37,222 nt of DNA from DASXVX01 sp036504075 (GCA_036504075.1 DASXVX010000054.1:1-37222); one strand, 5' to 3'. Shown: positions 16,126 through 24,571, numbered from the stretch's first letter. Made by a program: numbers and translations. The notes: generated from the letters alone by a model not told the origin.

Positions 16126-17574
16126 ATGCCGAAACGTCTGATCGCCCTGTGCCTCGCGGCCGCGCTCACGTGTGGCTCCGGCGCCGTGGCGCTGGCTGCC
16201 CCGCCCGGCGTCGTGCAGGTGCCGCCCGTTTCGACGGTCGCCGTGCAGGACGGCCTCCGCCTGGAGGCTCGCCCGCTGGAATCCGCCTATGCGGCCGGCC
16301 AGATTGCGCTGATTGAGGCGACCGCCACCAATACCGGGTCGGAAACGCTCGAGTACTGGCTGTCGACGCCCTGCGACACGCCGTTCCGGGTGACCGTGAC
16401 GTCCCCGTCCGGCGGCCCCGTGACGCTGCCCCGGGAGAGCGACTTGGGCAAAGGCCCCACCATGTGCATCCAGGTAATCAAGCTGCTGCGGCTGGCCCCC
16501 GGCGCCTCGGTCAGCGAGCGGTTCGCCTGGGACACGGCGGCGGCCAAAGTCGCCCCCGGCGGCTACACCGTAAGCGTGGCCTTCTCGGCGCACAGCGAGA
16601 GCGGCGCACCGAACACCGCGGTAACATTCCCGCTCCGCATCGGCGCCGGTGCCGCCGGCCTGTCCGACATCAGCAACCACTGGGCCGCCGAAAGCGTCCG
16701 GCAGGCCGTGCGGGCCGGGTTCGTCGACGGCTACCCCGACGGCCTCTTCAAGCCGAACAGCCACGTCACCCGCGCCGAGTTCATCAAAATGCTGGTGGTG
16801 GCACGGGGCCTGGCGACCAGGACGTCCGCCGCCCCCGCCTTCACCGACGTCCAGGACCACTGGGTGGAGACCCAGGGCTACCTGGAAGCGGCGGTTGAGG
16901 CCGGGTTCCTGCACCCCGAGGACTACGGCCGGGTGCTCAAACCCGACGAACCGCTCACCCGTGCGGAGACCGCCATGCTGGTGGTCCGGGCCATGGCCCA
17001 GGAGCGCCGGGCGCTGATGCTGACGCCGGACCAGCTCCCGTTTGCCGACAAGGACGCCGTCAACAAGCGGGACGCCGGGTTTGTGATGACCGCCGGCGCA
17101 GAGGGGATCATCAAGGGCTACGAGGACCAGACCTTCCGGCCCGACCGGCCGGTGACCCGGGCGGAAGCCGTGACCATGCTGCTGCGGATGCTGGGGGCGG
17201 TCGCCGTGAAGGTCGCCCCGGACGCCGGCCTGCAGGTGGACGGCCAGGCGATTCCGGCCACGGTGGCGGTGGTCGAAAAGTACGGCCAATTCCTCGCACC
17301 CCTGCCGGAACTGGCCGAGGCGACGGCGATGCAGGTGACCGACGACCAGGATGGCTGGCTGATGCTCAGCCGGGCCGGCCGGACGGTCCATGTGAAAATG
17401 GGCGTGCCGTACCTGATCGACGGCGCCGGCAAACACCAGCCCCTGGATGTGGCGCCCCCGGTTCGGTTCGACGGCAAGGTTTACCTGCCCGAGGCGGTCT
17501 TTAACTACCTGGGCATCAGCGGCCACTGGGATGCCGGAGCCAACGCCTTCGTCCTGACGACCGGAGCGCTGTAA
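16126..17574 (+). CDS. Secreted SLH-domain protein with BsuPI-like and copper-amine-oxidase-N-like domains
   Basis: A 482-residue exported protein. A signal peptide covers residues 1-25 (LIALCLAAALTCGSGAVALA, cleavage after ALA). Residues 40-172 form a beta domain like intracellular proteinase inhibitor BsuPI. Three S-layer homology repeats follow at 179-229 (DISNHWA...DGYPDGLFKPNSHVTRAEF), 239-291 (DVQDHW...LTRAE) and 306-357 (GIIKGYEDQTFRPDRPVTRAEA). The SLH triplet binds pyruvylated wall polymer and anchors the protein to the cell surface. Residues about 400-480 resemble the N-terminal domain of copper amine oxidase, a common wall-protein module. The second SLH repeat lacks the usual GYxDG centre. 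I chose ATG 16126 because AAGGAG lies 9 nt upstream; the frame before it is not signal-like. A strong terminator follows. Confidence 0.88.
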   Translation: MPKRLIALCLAAALTCGSGAVALAAPPGVVQVPPVSTVAVQDGLRLEARPLESAYAAGQIALIEATATNTGSETLEYWLSTPCDTPFRVTVTSPSGGPVTLPRESDLGKGPTMCIQVIKLLRLAPGASVSERFAWDTAAAKVAPGGYTVSVAFSAHSESGAPNTAVTFPLRIGAGAAGLSDISNHWAAESVRQAVRAGFVDGYPDGLFKPNSHVTRAEFIKMLVVARGLATRTSAAPAFTDVQDHWVETQGYLEAAVEAGFLHPEDYGRVLKPDEPLTRAETAMLVVRAMAQERRALMLTPDQLPFADKDAVNKRDAGFVMTAGAEGIIKGYEDQTFRPDRPVTRAEAVTMLLRMLGAVAVKVAPDAGLQVDGQAIPATVAVVEKYGQFLAPLPELAEATAMQVTDDQDGWLMLSRAGRTVHVKMGVPYLIDGAGKHQPLDVAPPVRFDGKVYLPEAVFNYLGISGHWDAGANAFVLTTGAL

Positions 17575-17578
17575 AGCC

Positions 17579-17608
17579 AAAGGGTAGAGGGTTGCCCCTC
17601 TACCCTTT
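17579..17608 (+). terminator. Terminator after the SLH gene
   Basis: AAAGGGTAGAGGG (17579-17591) pairs with CCCTCTACCCTTT (17596-17608) across a 4-nt loop, a 13-bp perfect stem 5 nt after the stop codon. Confidence 0.85.
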
Positions 17609-17749
17609 CGGCTGTTCTGTTGCTGCCAACGCAAGCTGGACATACCCGTTTTTGCCGCCCTATGGTATTCTAAAGACTCCTGGCTAGTTAGACTCATGGC
17701 TAGAACCGGAGACCTTTGGTTGAGTGGCCGAGCCCAAGGAGGCCTTCGC

Positions 17750-20023
17750 TTGATCGATCGAGACGCCCAGCAACAGCGCCCGCGCCGCAAGACGACTGCC
17801 CCGCGCCGCAAGCACGGCAGGAGTACCGTGATCGCGATCGCCGGAGCCGGGGTATGGACCCTGCTCGCGTTCATGGGCAAGGCGGGCTTCGGGGCCACAA
17901 CGGCAGTGGTAGTCGCGACGGGCCTTTCATTCGTTGCCGACCGCTACCTGCGAAAACGGAAGCCCGCCGACCGGCAGGTTCCGGACCCCGCCGGCGGCCC
18001 CCGCCAGAAGGGCCGGGACGCACGGCGGAGCCGGTCGCCGCACCCGGAGGAGAACCCGACCCGGAATCGGCCAAACGCGGCGAGCGAGGATTACAACACG
18101 CTGGCCCGGACCAAGCCGCAGCCCACGGTGAAAGCCCGCCTGGACCAGCCACCGGTTTCCACGCGGCCGGCGCCTCCGCCCACTGTACTCCGGCCGGCGC
18201 CTCCGCCCACTGTACTCCGGCCGGCGCCGGCCCCCCTGCCGCCCGTTCGCCAAGTCGTTCCCGCGCCGGTGGCCGAGCCGGCACCCTTGCCCGAGGCCTT
18301 GCCGGTGGCGTCGCCGCTCCCCGAACTCCCGCCTCTGCCGGCGCCTGCCCGGCAGGAGGCCAAGGCGGCAGACATGCCGGCCCCTCAGGCGCCGGTGGTC
18401 TCCCGCACCGACGCTCCCACCCCGGTTGCGGCACCCGCCCCTGCCCCTGCCCCGGCGTCGGTCGCTGCTTCCGATCCAGCCCGGCCCGGCTACCAGATGC
18501 CCCCCGTCGCCCTGCTTCCGGTGCCTTCCGCACATCCCGGCGGCAGCGACGACGAGCATCTGGAGCGGGCGATTCTTCTGGAGAACACCCTGAAGACGTT
18601 CGGCGTCGAGGCCACGGTGATCGATTTCGCCTACGGGCCGGCGGTCACCCGCTACGAGCTGCAGCCCGGTCCCGGCGTGCGGGTCAACAAGTTCACGTCC
18701 CTGGTCGACGACCTGGCCCTCGCCCTGGCGGCGGAAGATATCCGCATTGAGGCCCCGATCCCCGGAAAATCCGCCGTGGGCATTGAGGTGCCCAACAAGG
18801 TGCGGCACATGGTCCCGCTCCGCGAGGTGCTGGAGTCGCCGCAGTTCCGCACGAGTCCCTCGAAACTGGCGGTTGCGTTCGGCAAGGACAACGCCGGAAA
18901 CCCGGTCGTCGGCGACCTGGCACGCATGCCCCACCTGCTCATCGCCGGCTCCACCGGATCCGGCAAGTCGGTCTGCATGAACACCATCATCTGCTCCCTG
19001 CTCTTCAAGGCCCGCCCCGACGAAGTGAAGATGCTGATGATCGATCCCAAAATGGTCGAACTATCCACCTACAACGGCATCCCACATCTGATCGCCCCGG
19101 TCATCACGGACGTGAAGAAGGCGGCCGGCTACCTCAAAGGTGCGGTCAAGGAGATGGAGGCGCGGTACGAACTGCTCGCGGCGCTGGGCGTTCGGAACGT
19201 GCAACAGTACAACCAGGCGGTGGCCGCCGACCCAGGCCCCGACCCGGAGCATCCTCGCAAGCCGCTGCCGTTCATCGTGATCTTCATCGACGAACTGGCC
19301 GACCTGATGATGGTCGCCCCGGCCGACGTCGAGGACGCGATCTGCCGCCTCGCCCAGATGGCCCGTGCCTGCGGCATGCATCTGGTCGTTGCCACCCAGT
19401 CGCCGCGGGTGGACGTGATCACGGGGCTGATCAAGGCGAACGTGCCTTCGCGCATCGCCTTTGCGGTCTCCTCGCAGATCGATTCGCGGGTCATCATGGA
19501 CAGCGCCGGCGCGGAGCGGCTCCTGGGCCGGGGCGATATGCTCTACCACGCCAGCGGCCTGTCCAAGCCGATTCGGGCGCAGGGCGCCTTTATCGACGAA
19601 GCGTCGGTCGATGAACTGGTGCGCTTCGTCAAGGCCCAAGGGAAACCGGCCTTTACGGCCGAGGAGGTCTCCGTCGATGCCGATGAACGGCGCGGCGGCC
19701 GCACCGGCGGACTGGTCGATGATCCACTGCCCGTCTCGGCCGTGGAAGCGGCTTTTCCGAACGCAGTCCGGGTGGTGATGGAACACGGACAGGCATCCTG
19801 CTCCATTCTCCAGCGGCGGCTGCGGTGCAACTACAGCAAAGCGGCCCGGCTGATCGACATGATGGAGGAAAAGGGGTTCATCGGGCCGCACCAGGGCTCC
19901 CGGCCCAGGGATGTGCTGATCTCCATGGCGCAGTGGCAGCAGCACTTCGGCAGTGAGAGCGAAAATGCCGAAATGGTGGAGTTGCCGGTGGCAGAGCCGG
20001 CCGTCGAACCCGGAGAGGGATGA
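17750..20023 (+). CDS. SpoIIIE/FtsK family DNA translocase with a reduced membrane domain
   Basis: A 757-residue ATP-driven double-stranded DNA pump. The start is TTG 17750 with AAGGAGG 7 nt upstream; the frame before it lacks support. Only about 40 hydrophobic residues (near 26-65, VIAIAGAGVWTLLAF and TTAVVVATGLSFVA) precede a 200-residue Pro/Ala linker, so there are two membrane segments rather than the four usual in SpoIIIE/FtsK. The linker contains an exact 27-bp tandem duplication (PAPPPTVLR twice, near 18168-18230). The motor follows: alpha domain (DDEHLERAILLENTLKTFGV...), Walker A GSTGSGKS (400-407), Walker B FIVIFIDELAD (D514-E515) and the ATQSPRVDVITGLIKAN loop. The C-terminal gamma winged helix (about 660-730, SCSILQRRLRCNYSKAARLIDMMEEKGFIGP) would read KOPS/SRS-type sites. 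It is probably the chromosome translocase of division or sporulation. Confidence 0.9.
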   Translation: MIDRDAQQQRPRRKTTAPRRKHGRSTVIAIAGAGVWTLLAFMGKAGFGATTAVVVATGLSFVADRYLRKRKPADRQVPDPAGGPRQKGRDARRSRSPHPEENPTRNRPNAASEDYNTLARTKPQPTVKARLDQPPVSTRPAPPPTVLRPAPPPTVLRPAPAPLPPVRQVVPAPVAEPAPLPEALPVASPLPELPPLPAPARQEAKAADMPAPQAPVVSRTDAPTPVAAPAPAPAPASVAASDPARPGYQMPPVALLPVPSAHPGGSDDEHLERAILLENTLKTFGVEATVIDFAYGPAVTRYELQPGPGVRVNKFTSLVDDLALALAAEDIRIEAPIPGKSAVGIEVPNKVRHMVPLREVLESPQFRTSPSKLAVAFGKDNAGNPVVGDLARMPHLLIAGSTGSGKSVCMNTIICSLLFKARPDEVKMLMIDPKMVELSTYNGIPHLIAPVITDVKKAAGYLKGAVKEMEARYELLAALGVRNVQQYNQAVAADPGPDPEHPRKPLPFIVIFIDELADLMMVAPADVEDAICRLAQMARACGMHLVVATQSPRVDVITGLIKANVPSRIAFAVSSQIDSRVIMDSAGAERLLGRGDMLYHASGLSKPIRAQGAFIDEASVDELVRFVKAQGKPAFTAEEVSVDADERRGGRTGGLVDDPLPVSAVEAAFPNAVRVVMEHGQASCSILQRRLRCNYSKAARLIDMMEEKGFIGPHQGSRPRDVLISMAQWQQHFGSESENAEMVELPVAEPAVEPGEG

Positions 20024-20061
20024 GTGCGGGCTGGGTACCGCCGTGAACCGCTGACGAGAAG

Positions 20062-20091
20062 GGGGCGATCTCGCAATTGCGGGATCGCCCC
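20062..20091 (+). terminator. Terminator after spoIIIE/ftsK
   Basis: GGGGCGATC (20062-20070) pairs with GATCGCCCC (20083-20091), and the interior CGCAATTGCG is itself self-complementary, giving a long near-perfect stem 38 nt after the stop. No T-run. Confidence 0.65.
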
Positions 20092-20238
20092 TGATCGTAT
20101 GATGACAGCGGCTCCGGCCCGGGGCATCCCAGCAGGTCGTGGGCGATAGGTTACAAAAGGGGAACTCCCCATGGATGGCGAAATTCACTGCTAACCAATC
20201 TGACAGCTTGAACCCGTCATGCAGAGGAGGTCAGAGCT

Positions 20239-20541
20239 GTGGCCCAGATCACGCTGGATACCACCACTGCGGGTGAACTGTGTACAGCATTCGGGATTCG
20301 AGAGATATCCTTCTTCGGGTCGGTAACTCGTGACGATTTTCGACCTGACAGTGATGTTGATGTGCTCATTGAGTTTGAGCCTCATGTCCACATCGGGTTC
20401 TTCGAACTGATGGACATCCAGGATAGGCTTATCGCAGTGCTGGGACGCAAAGTTGACCTTGTCACGAAAGGAATGCTGAGTCCGTACTTCCGTGATGACG
20501 TACTCGCCGCCCGGGAGGTCATCTATGTCAGTTCACGATGA
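20239..20541 (+). CDS. mntA: MntA-type nucleotidyltransferase antitoxin
   Basis: A 100-residue minimal nucleotidyltransferase. The catalytic pattern is complete: FFGSVTRDDFRPDSDVDVLIEF, with G27-S28 and the metal-binding pair D39 and D41. In studied HepT-MntA systems the antitoxin adds AMP to a tyrosine of HepT and silences it. The GTG start at 20239 has AGGAGG 8 nt upstream. The hepT gene begins inside its end (17-nt overlap), so both are made together. Codon use and GC are lower than in the neighbouring spoIIIE gene, as is usual for mobile toxin-antitoxin pairs. Confidence 0.88.
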   Translation: MAQITLDTTTAGELCTAFGIREISFFGSVTRDDFRPDSDVDVLIEFEPHVHIGFFELMDIQDRLIAVLGRKVDLVTKGMLSPYFRDDVLAAREVIYVSSR

Positions 20542-20857
20542 CTTGGTTTATGTCCGACATATCCTTAGAGCGCTCGAAAAAGTTCGAAGCTATACATCAC
20601 ATCTGTCAGAAGCCCAATTCATGGCAGATTCGCTCGTTCAGGATGCTGTGGTGCGCCAACTTGAGATCATCGGTGAGGCCACGAAAAAGGTGAGCACGGT
20701 CTTTCGCGAGCAACACCAAGCAATTCCCTGGTCCCACATGGCAAGGATGCGGGACGTTTTGATCCATCACTATTGGGAAGTCGACCTGGATGTTCTGTGG
20801 ACGACATTAAACAGGGATCTACCGAGGCTGGCGCCCCTTCTTGAGGCCCTGCTTTGA
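20525..20857 (+). CDS. hepT: HepT-like HEPN ribonuclease toxin (DUF86)
   Basis: A 110-residue all-helical HEPN protein. The RX4HXY motif is R76-DVLI-H81-H-Y83, with the catalytic Arg and His and the tyrosine that the partner modifies. The family pattern DAVVRQLEIIGEATKKVS also matches. HEPN toxins cut RNA (tRNA or mRNA) when not neutralised. ATG 20525 is used; the open frame upstream belongs to the overlap with mntA. A hairpin with T-run ends the operon at 20881-20920. Confidence 0.88.
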   Translation: MSVHDDLVYVRHILRALEKVRSYTSHLSEAQFMADSLVQDAVVRQLEIIGEATKKVSTVFREQHQAIPWSHMARMRDVLIHHYWEVDLDVLWTTLNRDLPRLAPLLEALL

Positions 20858-20880
20858 GCAATGGTTCCCCACCGGCACTG

Positions 20881-20920
20881 AGAGCCCGCATCCTCATGCA
20901 CTAGAGGATACAGGCTCTTT
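20881..20920 (+). terminator. Terminator of the mntA-hepT operon
   Basis: AGAGCC and ATCCTC (20881-20895) pair with GAGGAT and GGCTCT (20904-20918), with a symmetric 3x3 internal loop; TTT follows. Confidence 0.7.
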
Positions 20921-20995
20921 GCGATTGAAGGTCTGCCATCTCGGGCAGGTTCAGCCGCTTGCTGCACCCATGGGAAAGATGCTTTCCATGTAACC

Positions 20996-21814
20996 TTAGC
21001 GGGCGGATTTTGCCAAGGCCTCGACCACAACTGGGTCGGGGCCGAACACCGACGCAACCCGCTGGTTGCCCGCGGGTAGCCAGGTCACGGAGGCCCACTT
21101 CCCGCCGTTGATGAATTCCGGAATGTCCTCGAAGGCCAGCCCCTCGGTCTCCCCAATCTTGACGGTATGCACGTTGGCAGTAGGGTGGCCAGTCCAGCCA
21201 ATTAGCTTTGCCGGCGAAATGGGCCTCCACGTCCAGTACCGCTTGCGGTAAGTGACTGAAGTAATCAAGACGTACTCTTGGCCCTTCACCTCGTATCTCA
21301 GCAACACGCCTCGACCCCGCCTGGACCCGTCCAGGGAGGCCGAGAGCGCCGTCACCTCGACCTTGATCAGTCGGGCCTCCTCCAAGGTGGCCTGCACAGG
21401 CTGAAAGCCTGCCTTCTTAGCCGCTTCCTGCACGGTCTCGACGCGCTCCGGTTGATCGACCTGCTTTACTTGGGACCAGTCCTCCACCCAGACCAACTCC
21501 GCCGGGAGGTTGCCGACCGTTCCGGTCCAAAGTGAGGTCACCTTGGCGGCCACCACGCTCGCGAGGGCGTGCCCTGCCGGAGTCAGGCCCAGGAAGGCCG
21601 TGGTAGCCACAACAGCGGCCATGCACCCCGCCAGCACCCACTTCGGCCATGGGCGTTTGATTGCCCGGCGCCCGAACAAGGAGCGCAAGTTGTTCGCGGT
21701 GCGGGGCTGTGGACGCATGCGCTCAATGGCTTGCGGCGACAGGGGAATCGGCGGCAACGCCTGCCGCAGTTGGGAACCGACACTCATCTCAAGGTTGTCC
21801 AATTCAGGCTTCAC
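20996..21814 (-). CDS. Membrane-anchored putative anti-sigma factor
   Basis: A 272-residue protein encoded directly after the ECF sigma gene, overlapping it by 11 nt. The N-terminal 55 residues (MKPELDNLEMSVGSQLRQAL...) would be cytoplasmic. One membrane segment is at about 57-77 (WVLAGCMAAVVATTAFLGLTP). The external part (about 190 residues) resembles the DUF4367/DUF4179-type sensor region found on Firmicute anti-sigma proteins (VQEAAKKAGFQPV...). No zinc-binding HxxxCxxC motif is seen, so it is not a classical ZAS domain. The anti-sigma role is inferred from gene order and topology. Confidence 0.65.
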   Translation of the reverse strand: MKPELDNLEMSVGSQLRQALPPIPLSPQAIERMRPQPRTANNLRSLFGRRAIKRPWPKWVLAGCMAAVVATTAFLGLTPAGHALASVVAAKVTSLWTGTVGNLPAELVWVEDWSQVKQVDQPERVETVQEAAKKAGFQPVQATLEEARLIKVEVTALSASLDGSRRGRGVLLRYEVKGQEYVLITSVTYRKRYWTWRPISPAKLIGWTGHPTANVHTVKIGETEGLAFEDIPEFINGGKWASVTWLPAGNQRVASVFGPDPVVVEALAKSAR

Positions 21815-22355
21815 GGCGTACCATCCTTTCCCTCAGGGACTGAAGCGCACGGTAGGCCAGTTGGCGCAGAGCACCGGACGAACGTCCCATGACCATGGCG
21901 ATTTCGTCGTATGAGAGATCCTGAGCAAAACGGAGCACCAGCACCAGCACCTGCTGCTGCTGCTCGGGCAGGCGGTACAACTCTCGCAGCAGCGAATCCC
22001 GTAATTCGACCGTCTCCAGCTCAGAAAGATCCGTTTGCGTCGGCAGGCTGTCTGACAATGGCACCGGTTTGCGTCGGCGAAACTCCGCTACCATGATGCT
22101 AGTTGCAATCCGATAGAGCCAAATAATGAACGGCGCACCGCTGTACTTATAGCGGGGCAGGTACTCCAGGGCCCGAGCAAAGGTCTGGGCGGTCAGTTCC
22201 TCGGCTTCGGCAGCCGACCCGGTGCGGTATCTTATGTACTGGTAGATCCGTTGAACATGCTGCTCATATAGCGGACCGAATGCAGCGGGGTCGGCTTTTG
22301 CCGTGGCCACCAGGCCAGCCTCGTCGTCGAGCGGGGGACTAAGCGCGGGGTTCAT
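21804..22355 (-). CDS. ECF-subfamily RNA polymerase sigma factor
   Basis: A 183-residue sigma factor. Region 2 is RIYQYIRYRTGSAAEAEELT...APFIIWLYRIATSIMVAEFRRR, with the W-x-x-x-I-A core for -10 melting. Region 4 is LPEQQQQVLVLVLRFAQDLSYDEIAMVMGRSSGALRQLAYRAL, the -35-binding helix-turn-helix. ATG 22355 is chosen over GTG 22361 because GGAG lies 7 nt upstream of the ATG. The gene sits behind an ECF-type promoter that it may recognise itself. The overlapping downstream gene is probably its anti-sigma partner. Target stress unknown. Confidence 0.9.
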   Translation of the reverse strand: MNPALSPPLDDEAGLVATAKADPAAFGPLYEQHVQRIYQYIRYRTGSAAEAEELTAQTFARALEYLPRYKYSGAPFIIWLYRIATSIMVAEFRRRKPVPLSDSLPTQTDLSELETVELRDSLLRELYRLPEQQQQVLVLVLRFAQDLSYDEIAMVMGRSSGALRQLAYRALQSLRERMVRREA

Positions 22356-22388
22356 CTTCACGCTCCTTTCGCAGTGGATTCACCTGTA

Positions 22389-22416
22389 TAAACGCGCGGG
22401 GGCCCAGTTTGTTACA
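22389..22416 (-). promoter_or_regulatory. ECF-type promoter of the sigma/anti-sigma operon
   Basis: On the minus strand TGTAAC (22411-22416) is separated by exactly 16 bp from CGTTTA (22389-22394). This matches the AAC -35 and CGT -10 pattern with 16-17 bp spacing known for SigW-type ECF factors. It lies 34 bp before the sigma start, which suggests autoregulation. Confidence 0.65.
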
Positions 22417-22889
22417 CGCATTCAATAACTTAATTTGCAGTACCTTTAATAATTTCTTGCAGAATCGGGCCGTATTCCGTGCCAACTGCAGCGGTGAGCT
22501 AATGGGGCCTGGAACAACGGGCTCAACCGTCACACTTGCGACATAAGCAGCAGCCGACATAACGAAGGGGAAACACAGAAACCCGTCCGTTTCTGCCCGA
22601 GTTGCACCTCCGCAGCTATGCAGTTTGGCCGCATCTCCATGCAGGCAACGCAGAAATTTGATGTGCCTATCTGGCTCCGAAGCCCTCGTTCCATCAGGTA
22701 CCCAGAGAAATGCGACGCAACGTGACAACTGAAAATTACCCCAGACCGAATCCGGGCTGCTGGCTCAAGAATGAGTGGCGGCTGCCGAAGCTTCGGCTTT
22801 ATGCAGCCGTTGTGTTTACTGACGCCACCGAACCGGACCCACTCGGCTTGACGGATGAAGTTCCCGCAGGCTCGGCGGGACCTACTCAG
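22417..22889. other. Intergenic region without a recognisable gene
   Basis: The minus-strand open frames through this lower-GC stretch are rich in Cys, Arg and Ser, lack ribosome sites and resemble no protein family. One of them crosses the ECF promoter. I see no RNA gene. Confidence 0.45.
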
Positions 22890-23190
22890 CTTCACATACG
22901 TAGTCTGCGCGAGCGCAATGCGATGCACATTGCTTGACATACGTAGTCTGCGCGAGCGCAATGCGATGCACATTGCTTGACATACGTAGTCTGCGCGAGC
23001 GCAATGCGATGCACATTGCTTGACATTCGTAGTCTGCGCGAGCGCAATGCGATGCACATTGTTCTACACACGTAGTCTGCGCTGGCGCGAATGGATGCAC
23101 ATTGCTTCACCTACGTAGTCTGCGCTGGCGCGAATGGATGCACATTGCTTCACCTGCATAGTCTGCGCTGGCGCGAATGGATGCACATTG
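22890..23190. repeat. Tandem array: 7 copies of a 43-bp unit with internal dyads
   Basis: CGTAGTCTGCGC (CATAGTCTGCGC in the last copy) recurs at an exact 43-bp period; the T of TAGTCTG is at 22901, 22944, 22987, 23030, 23073, 23116 and 23159. The first four units are type A (TGCGCGAGCGCAATGCGATG). The last three are type B (TGCGCTGGCGCGAATGGATG). All continue GCACATTG. Each type A unit holds two dyads: TGCGC-GA-GCGCA, and GCAATG with CATTGC around 7 nt. Type B keeps GCGC-TG-GCGC and AATG/CATT. There are no unique spacers, so it is not a CRISPR array. The period is not a multiple of 3, and the Cys/Arg-rich open frames across it are artefacts. Confidence 0.95.
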
Positions 23191-23373
23191 CTTGACCACC
23201 CCCGGGGTTCAACTTGTGTTCATCCCGCGTTCAGAGCCTTTCACCCTCAATGTTCAGTGGCCGGCGGTACGATGAAACCAAGAGCCCACGAACCTGGAGG
23301 GAATCGCATGCAAACGCTGATCGGTCCTTGCCTGATCGCCCACGGACCACGTACATACCGGCCTGGCCACCGA

Positions 23374-23546
23374 TGGTGGCCCTGCGGGTCCTGCATCCCC
23401 CGTGCGTGCCGATCGTCATCATCACCAGCAAGGCAAGCTGGATTTTCCTCTTCCGACCGGTGCTGATCGGCGCCATTCTCCTGGTGCTGGTCGCCACCTT
23501 CTACAACAACCTGTTCCAGAACCGCCGCTGCCCCGAATACTGGTAG
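23374..23546 (+). CDS. Possible small membrane protein
   Basis: Fifty-seven codons from the ATG at 23374 (reading from MVALRVLHPPC) include a hydrophobic stretch WIFLFRPVLIGAILLVLVATF followed by NNLFQNRRCPEYW, which looks like a single-pass membrane peptide. The frame is open further upstream to 23214, but that part is not protein-like. A terminator follows 11 nt after the stop, which supports a transcribed unit. No ribosome site is clear. Family unknown. Confidence 0.4.
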
Positions 23547-23557
23547 GAAGCAGCGAA

Positions 23558-23582
23558 AAGCCCCGCCACATCGGCGGGGCTT
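23558..23582. terminator. Bidirectional terminator
   Basis: AAGCCCCGCC (23558-23567) pairs with GGCGGGGCTT (23573-23582) over ACATC. The plus strand continues GCTTTCT and the minus strand continues TTCGCTGC. It serves the small membrane ORF and the end of the aldo/keto reductase gene. Confidence 0.8.
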
Positions 23583-23587
23583 GCTTT

Positions 23588-24556
23588 CTAGCTTGCGAAG
23601 ACTTCGTTCAGAATCTTGATTTGCTCCGGCGTCAATTTCAACTCCGAGGCCGCCACCGCATCGGTGATATGGTCGGGGCGGCTGGCGCCGATAATCGCCG
23701 ACGTGACCGCCGAATTCGCCATGACCCAGGCGGTGGCCACCTGTGCCATGGGCAGCCGCCACCCCTTGCAGAGCGCCCGGAACTGCTCCACCAGCCGGTA
23801 GTTCCGCTCGACCATGAGGGCGAACAGCCGGGGCTCGCCGGCGGCCCCCCGGGTGCCCTCGGGCATGGCCTCCCCGGCCTTGTACTTGCCGGCCAGCAGC
23901 CCGCGGGCGATGGGGCTGTAAGGAATGATGCTGACGCCTTCCGAGAGGCAGAACGGGACCAGTTCCCGTTCGATCTCACGCGCCAGCAGCGAGTACTGCG
24001 GCTGGACGGAGACGAACTCGGCCAGCCCGTGCTGCCGGGCAATGCCGTTGGCTTTGGCCACTTGCCAGGCGGCGAAGTTCGAGCACCCAATGTAACGAAC
24101 CTTGCCCTGCCGCACCAGGTCGTCCAACGCCCGCATGGTCTCCTCCAGCGGCGTCTGGTCGTCGAACCGGTGGCATTGATACAGGTCGATGTAATCCGTC
24201 TTCAGGCGGCGGAGCGACGCTTCGACGCCCGCCAGGATATGCCGGCGGGAGAGTCCTTCGGCGTTCGGCTCCGAACCCACCCGGTTGCGCACTTTGGTAG
24301 CGAGCACGATCTTGTGCCGCCGCTCGCCCAGCAGGTTGCCGAGAATCGCCTCCGACTCGCCCATGAGGTCGTAGTCGCCGTTGTCCATGCCCCGCCCGTA
24401 CATGTCGGCCGTGTCGATAAAGTTGATCCCGGAATCCAGGGCCGCATCCAGCACTTCGGCCGACCGCTGCTCGTCGATCCAGCGGCCGAAAGCCATGGTC
24501 CCCAGGCACAGATCCGTCACCTTCAGGCCCGTTTTCCCCAGGTACTTCACCTGCAA
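23588..24556 (-). CDS. Aldo/keto reductase family oxidoreductase
   Basis: A 322-residue (beta/alpha)8 NADPH-dependent reductase. The tetrad is present: D48 and Y53 in FIDTADMYG, the Lys in KIVLATKVRN, and the His in LYQCHRFD. The N-terminus MQVKYLGKTGLKVTDLCLGTM and C-terminal SAIIGASRPDHITDAVAA (NADP phosphate site) are typical of the YajO/YhdN-like, voltage-gated-channel-beta branch. Start TTG 24556 has GGAG about 9 nt upstream; a GTG 6 nt further in is an alternative. It begins 15 nt after the stop of the GGDEF/STAND gene, so the two are probably co-transcribed. Substrate unknown. Confidence 0.9.
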   Translation of the reverse strand: MQVKYLGKTGLKVTDLCLGTMAFGRWIDEQRSAEVLDAALDSGINFIDTADMYGRGMDNGDYDLMGESEAILGNLLGERRHKIVLATKVRNRVGSEPNAEGLSRRHILAGVEASLRRLKTDYIDLYQCHRFDDQTPLEETMRALDDLVRQGKVRYIGCSNFAAWQVAKANGIARQHGLAEFVSVQPQYSLLAREIERELVPFCLSEGVSIIPYSPIARGLLAGKYKAGEAMPEGTRGAAGEPRLFALMVERNYRLVEQFRALCKGWRLPMAQVATAWVMANSAVTSAIIGASRPDHITDAVAASELKLTPEQIKILNEVFAS

Positions 24557-24571
24557 CGCCCCCAGCTCCCC

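Noticed and set aside
17718..17760. tRNA-like stretch (GGTTGAGTGGCCGAGCCCAA)
   Set aside because: It resembles the D-arm of class II tRNAs, but there is no matching acceptor stem, anticodon arm or T-arm, and it overlaps the ribosome site of the translocase gene.
22339..22728. 130-codon minus-strand gene upstream of the ECF sigma factor
   Set aside because: It spans the ECF promoter and overlaps the sigma start; no ribosome site or recognisable domain.
22890..23190. CRISPR array
   Set aside because: The 43-bp units are directly contiguous with no unique spacers, and no cas gene is nearby.
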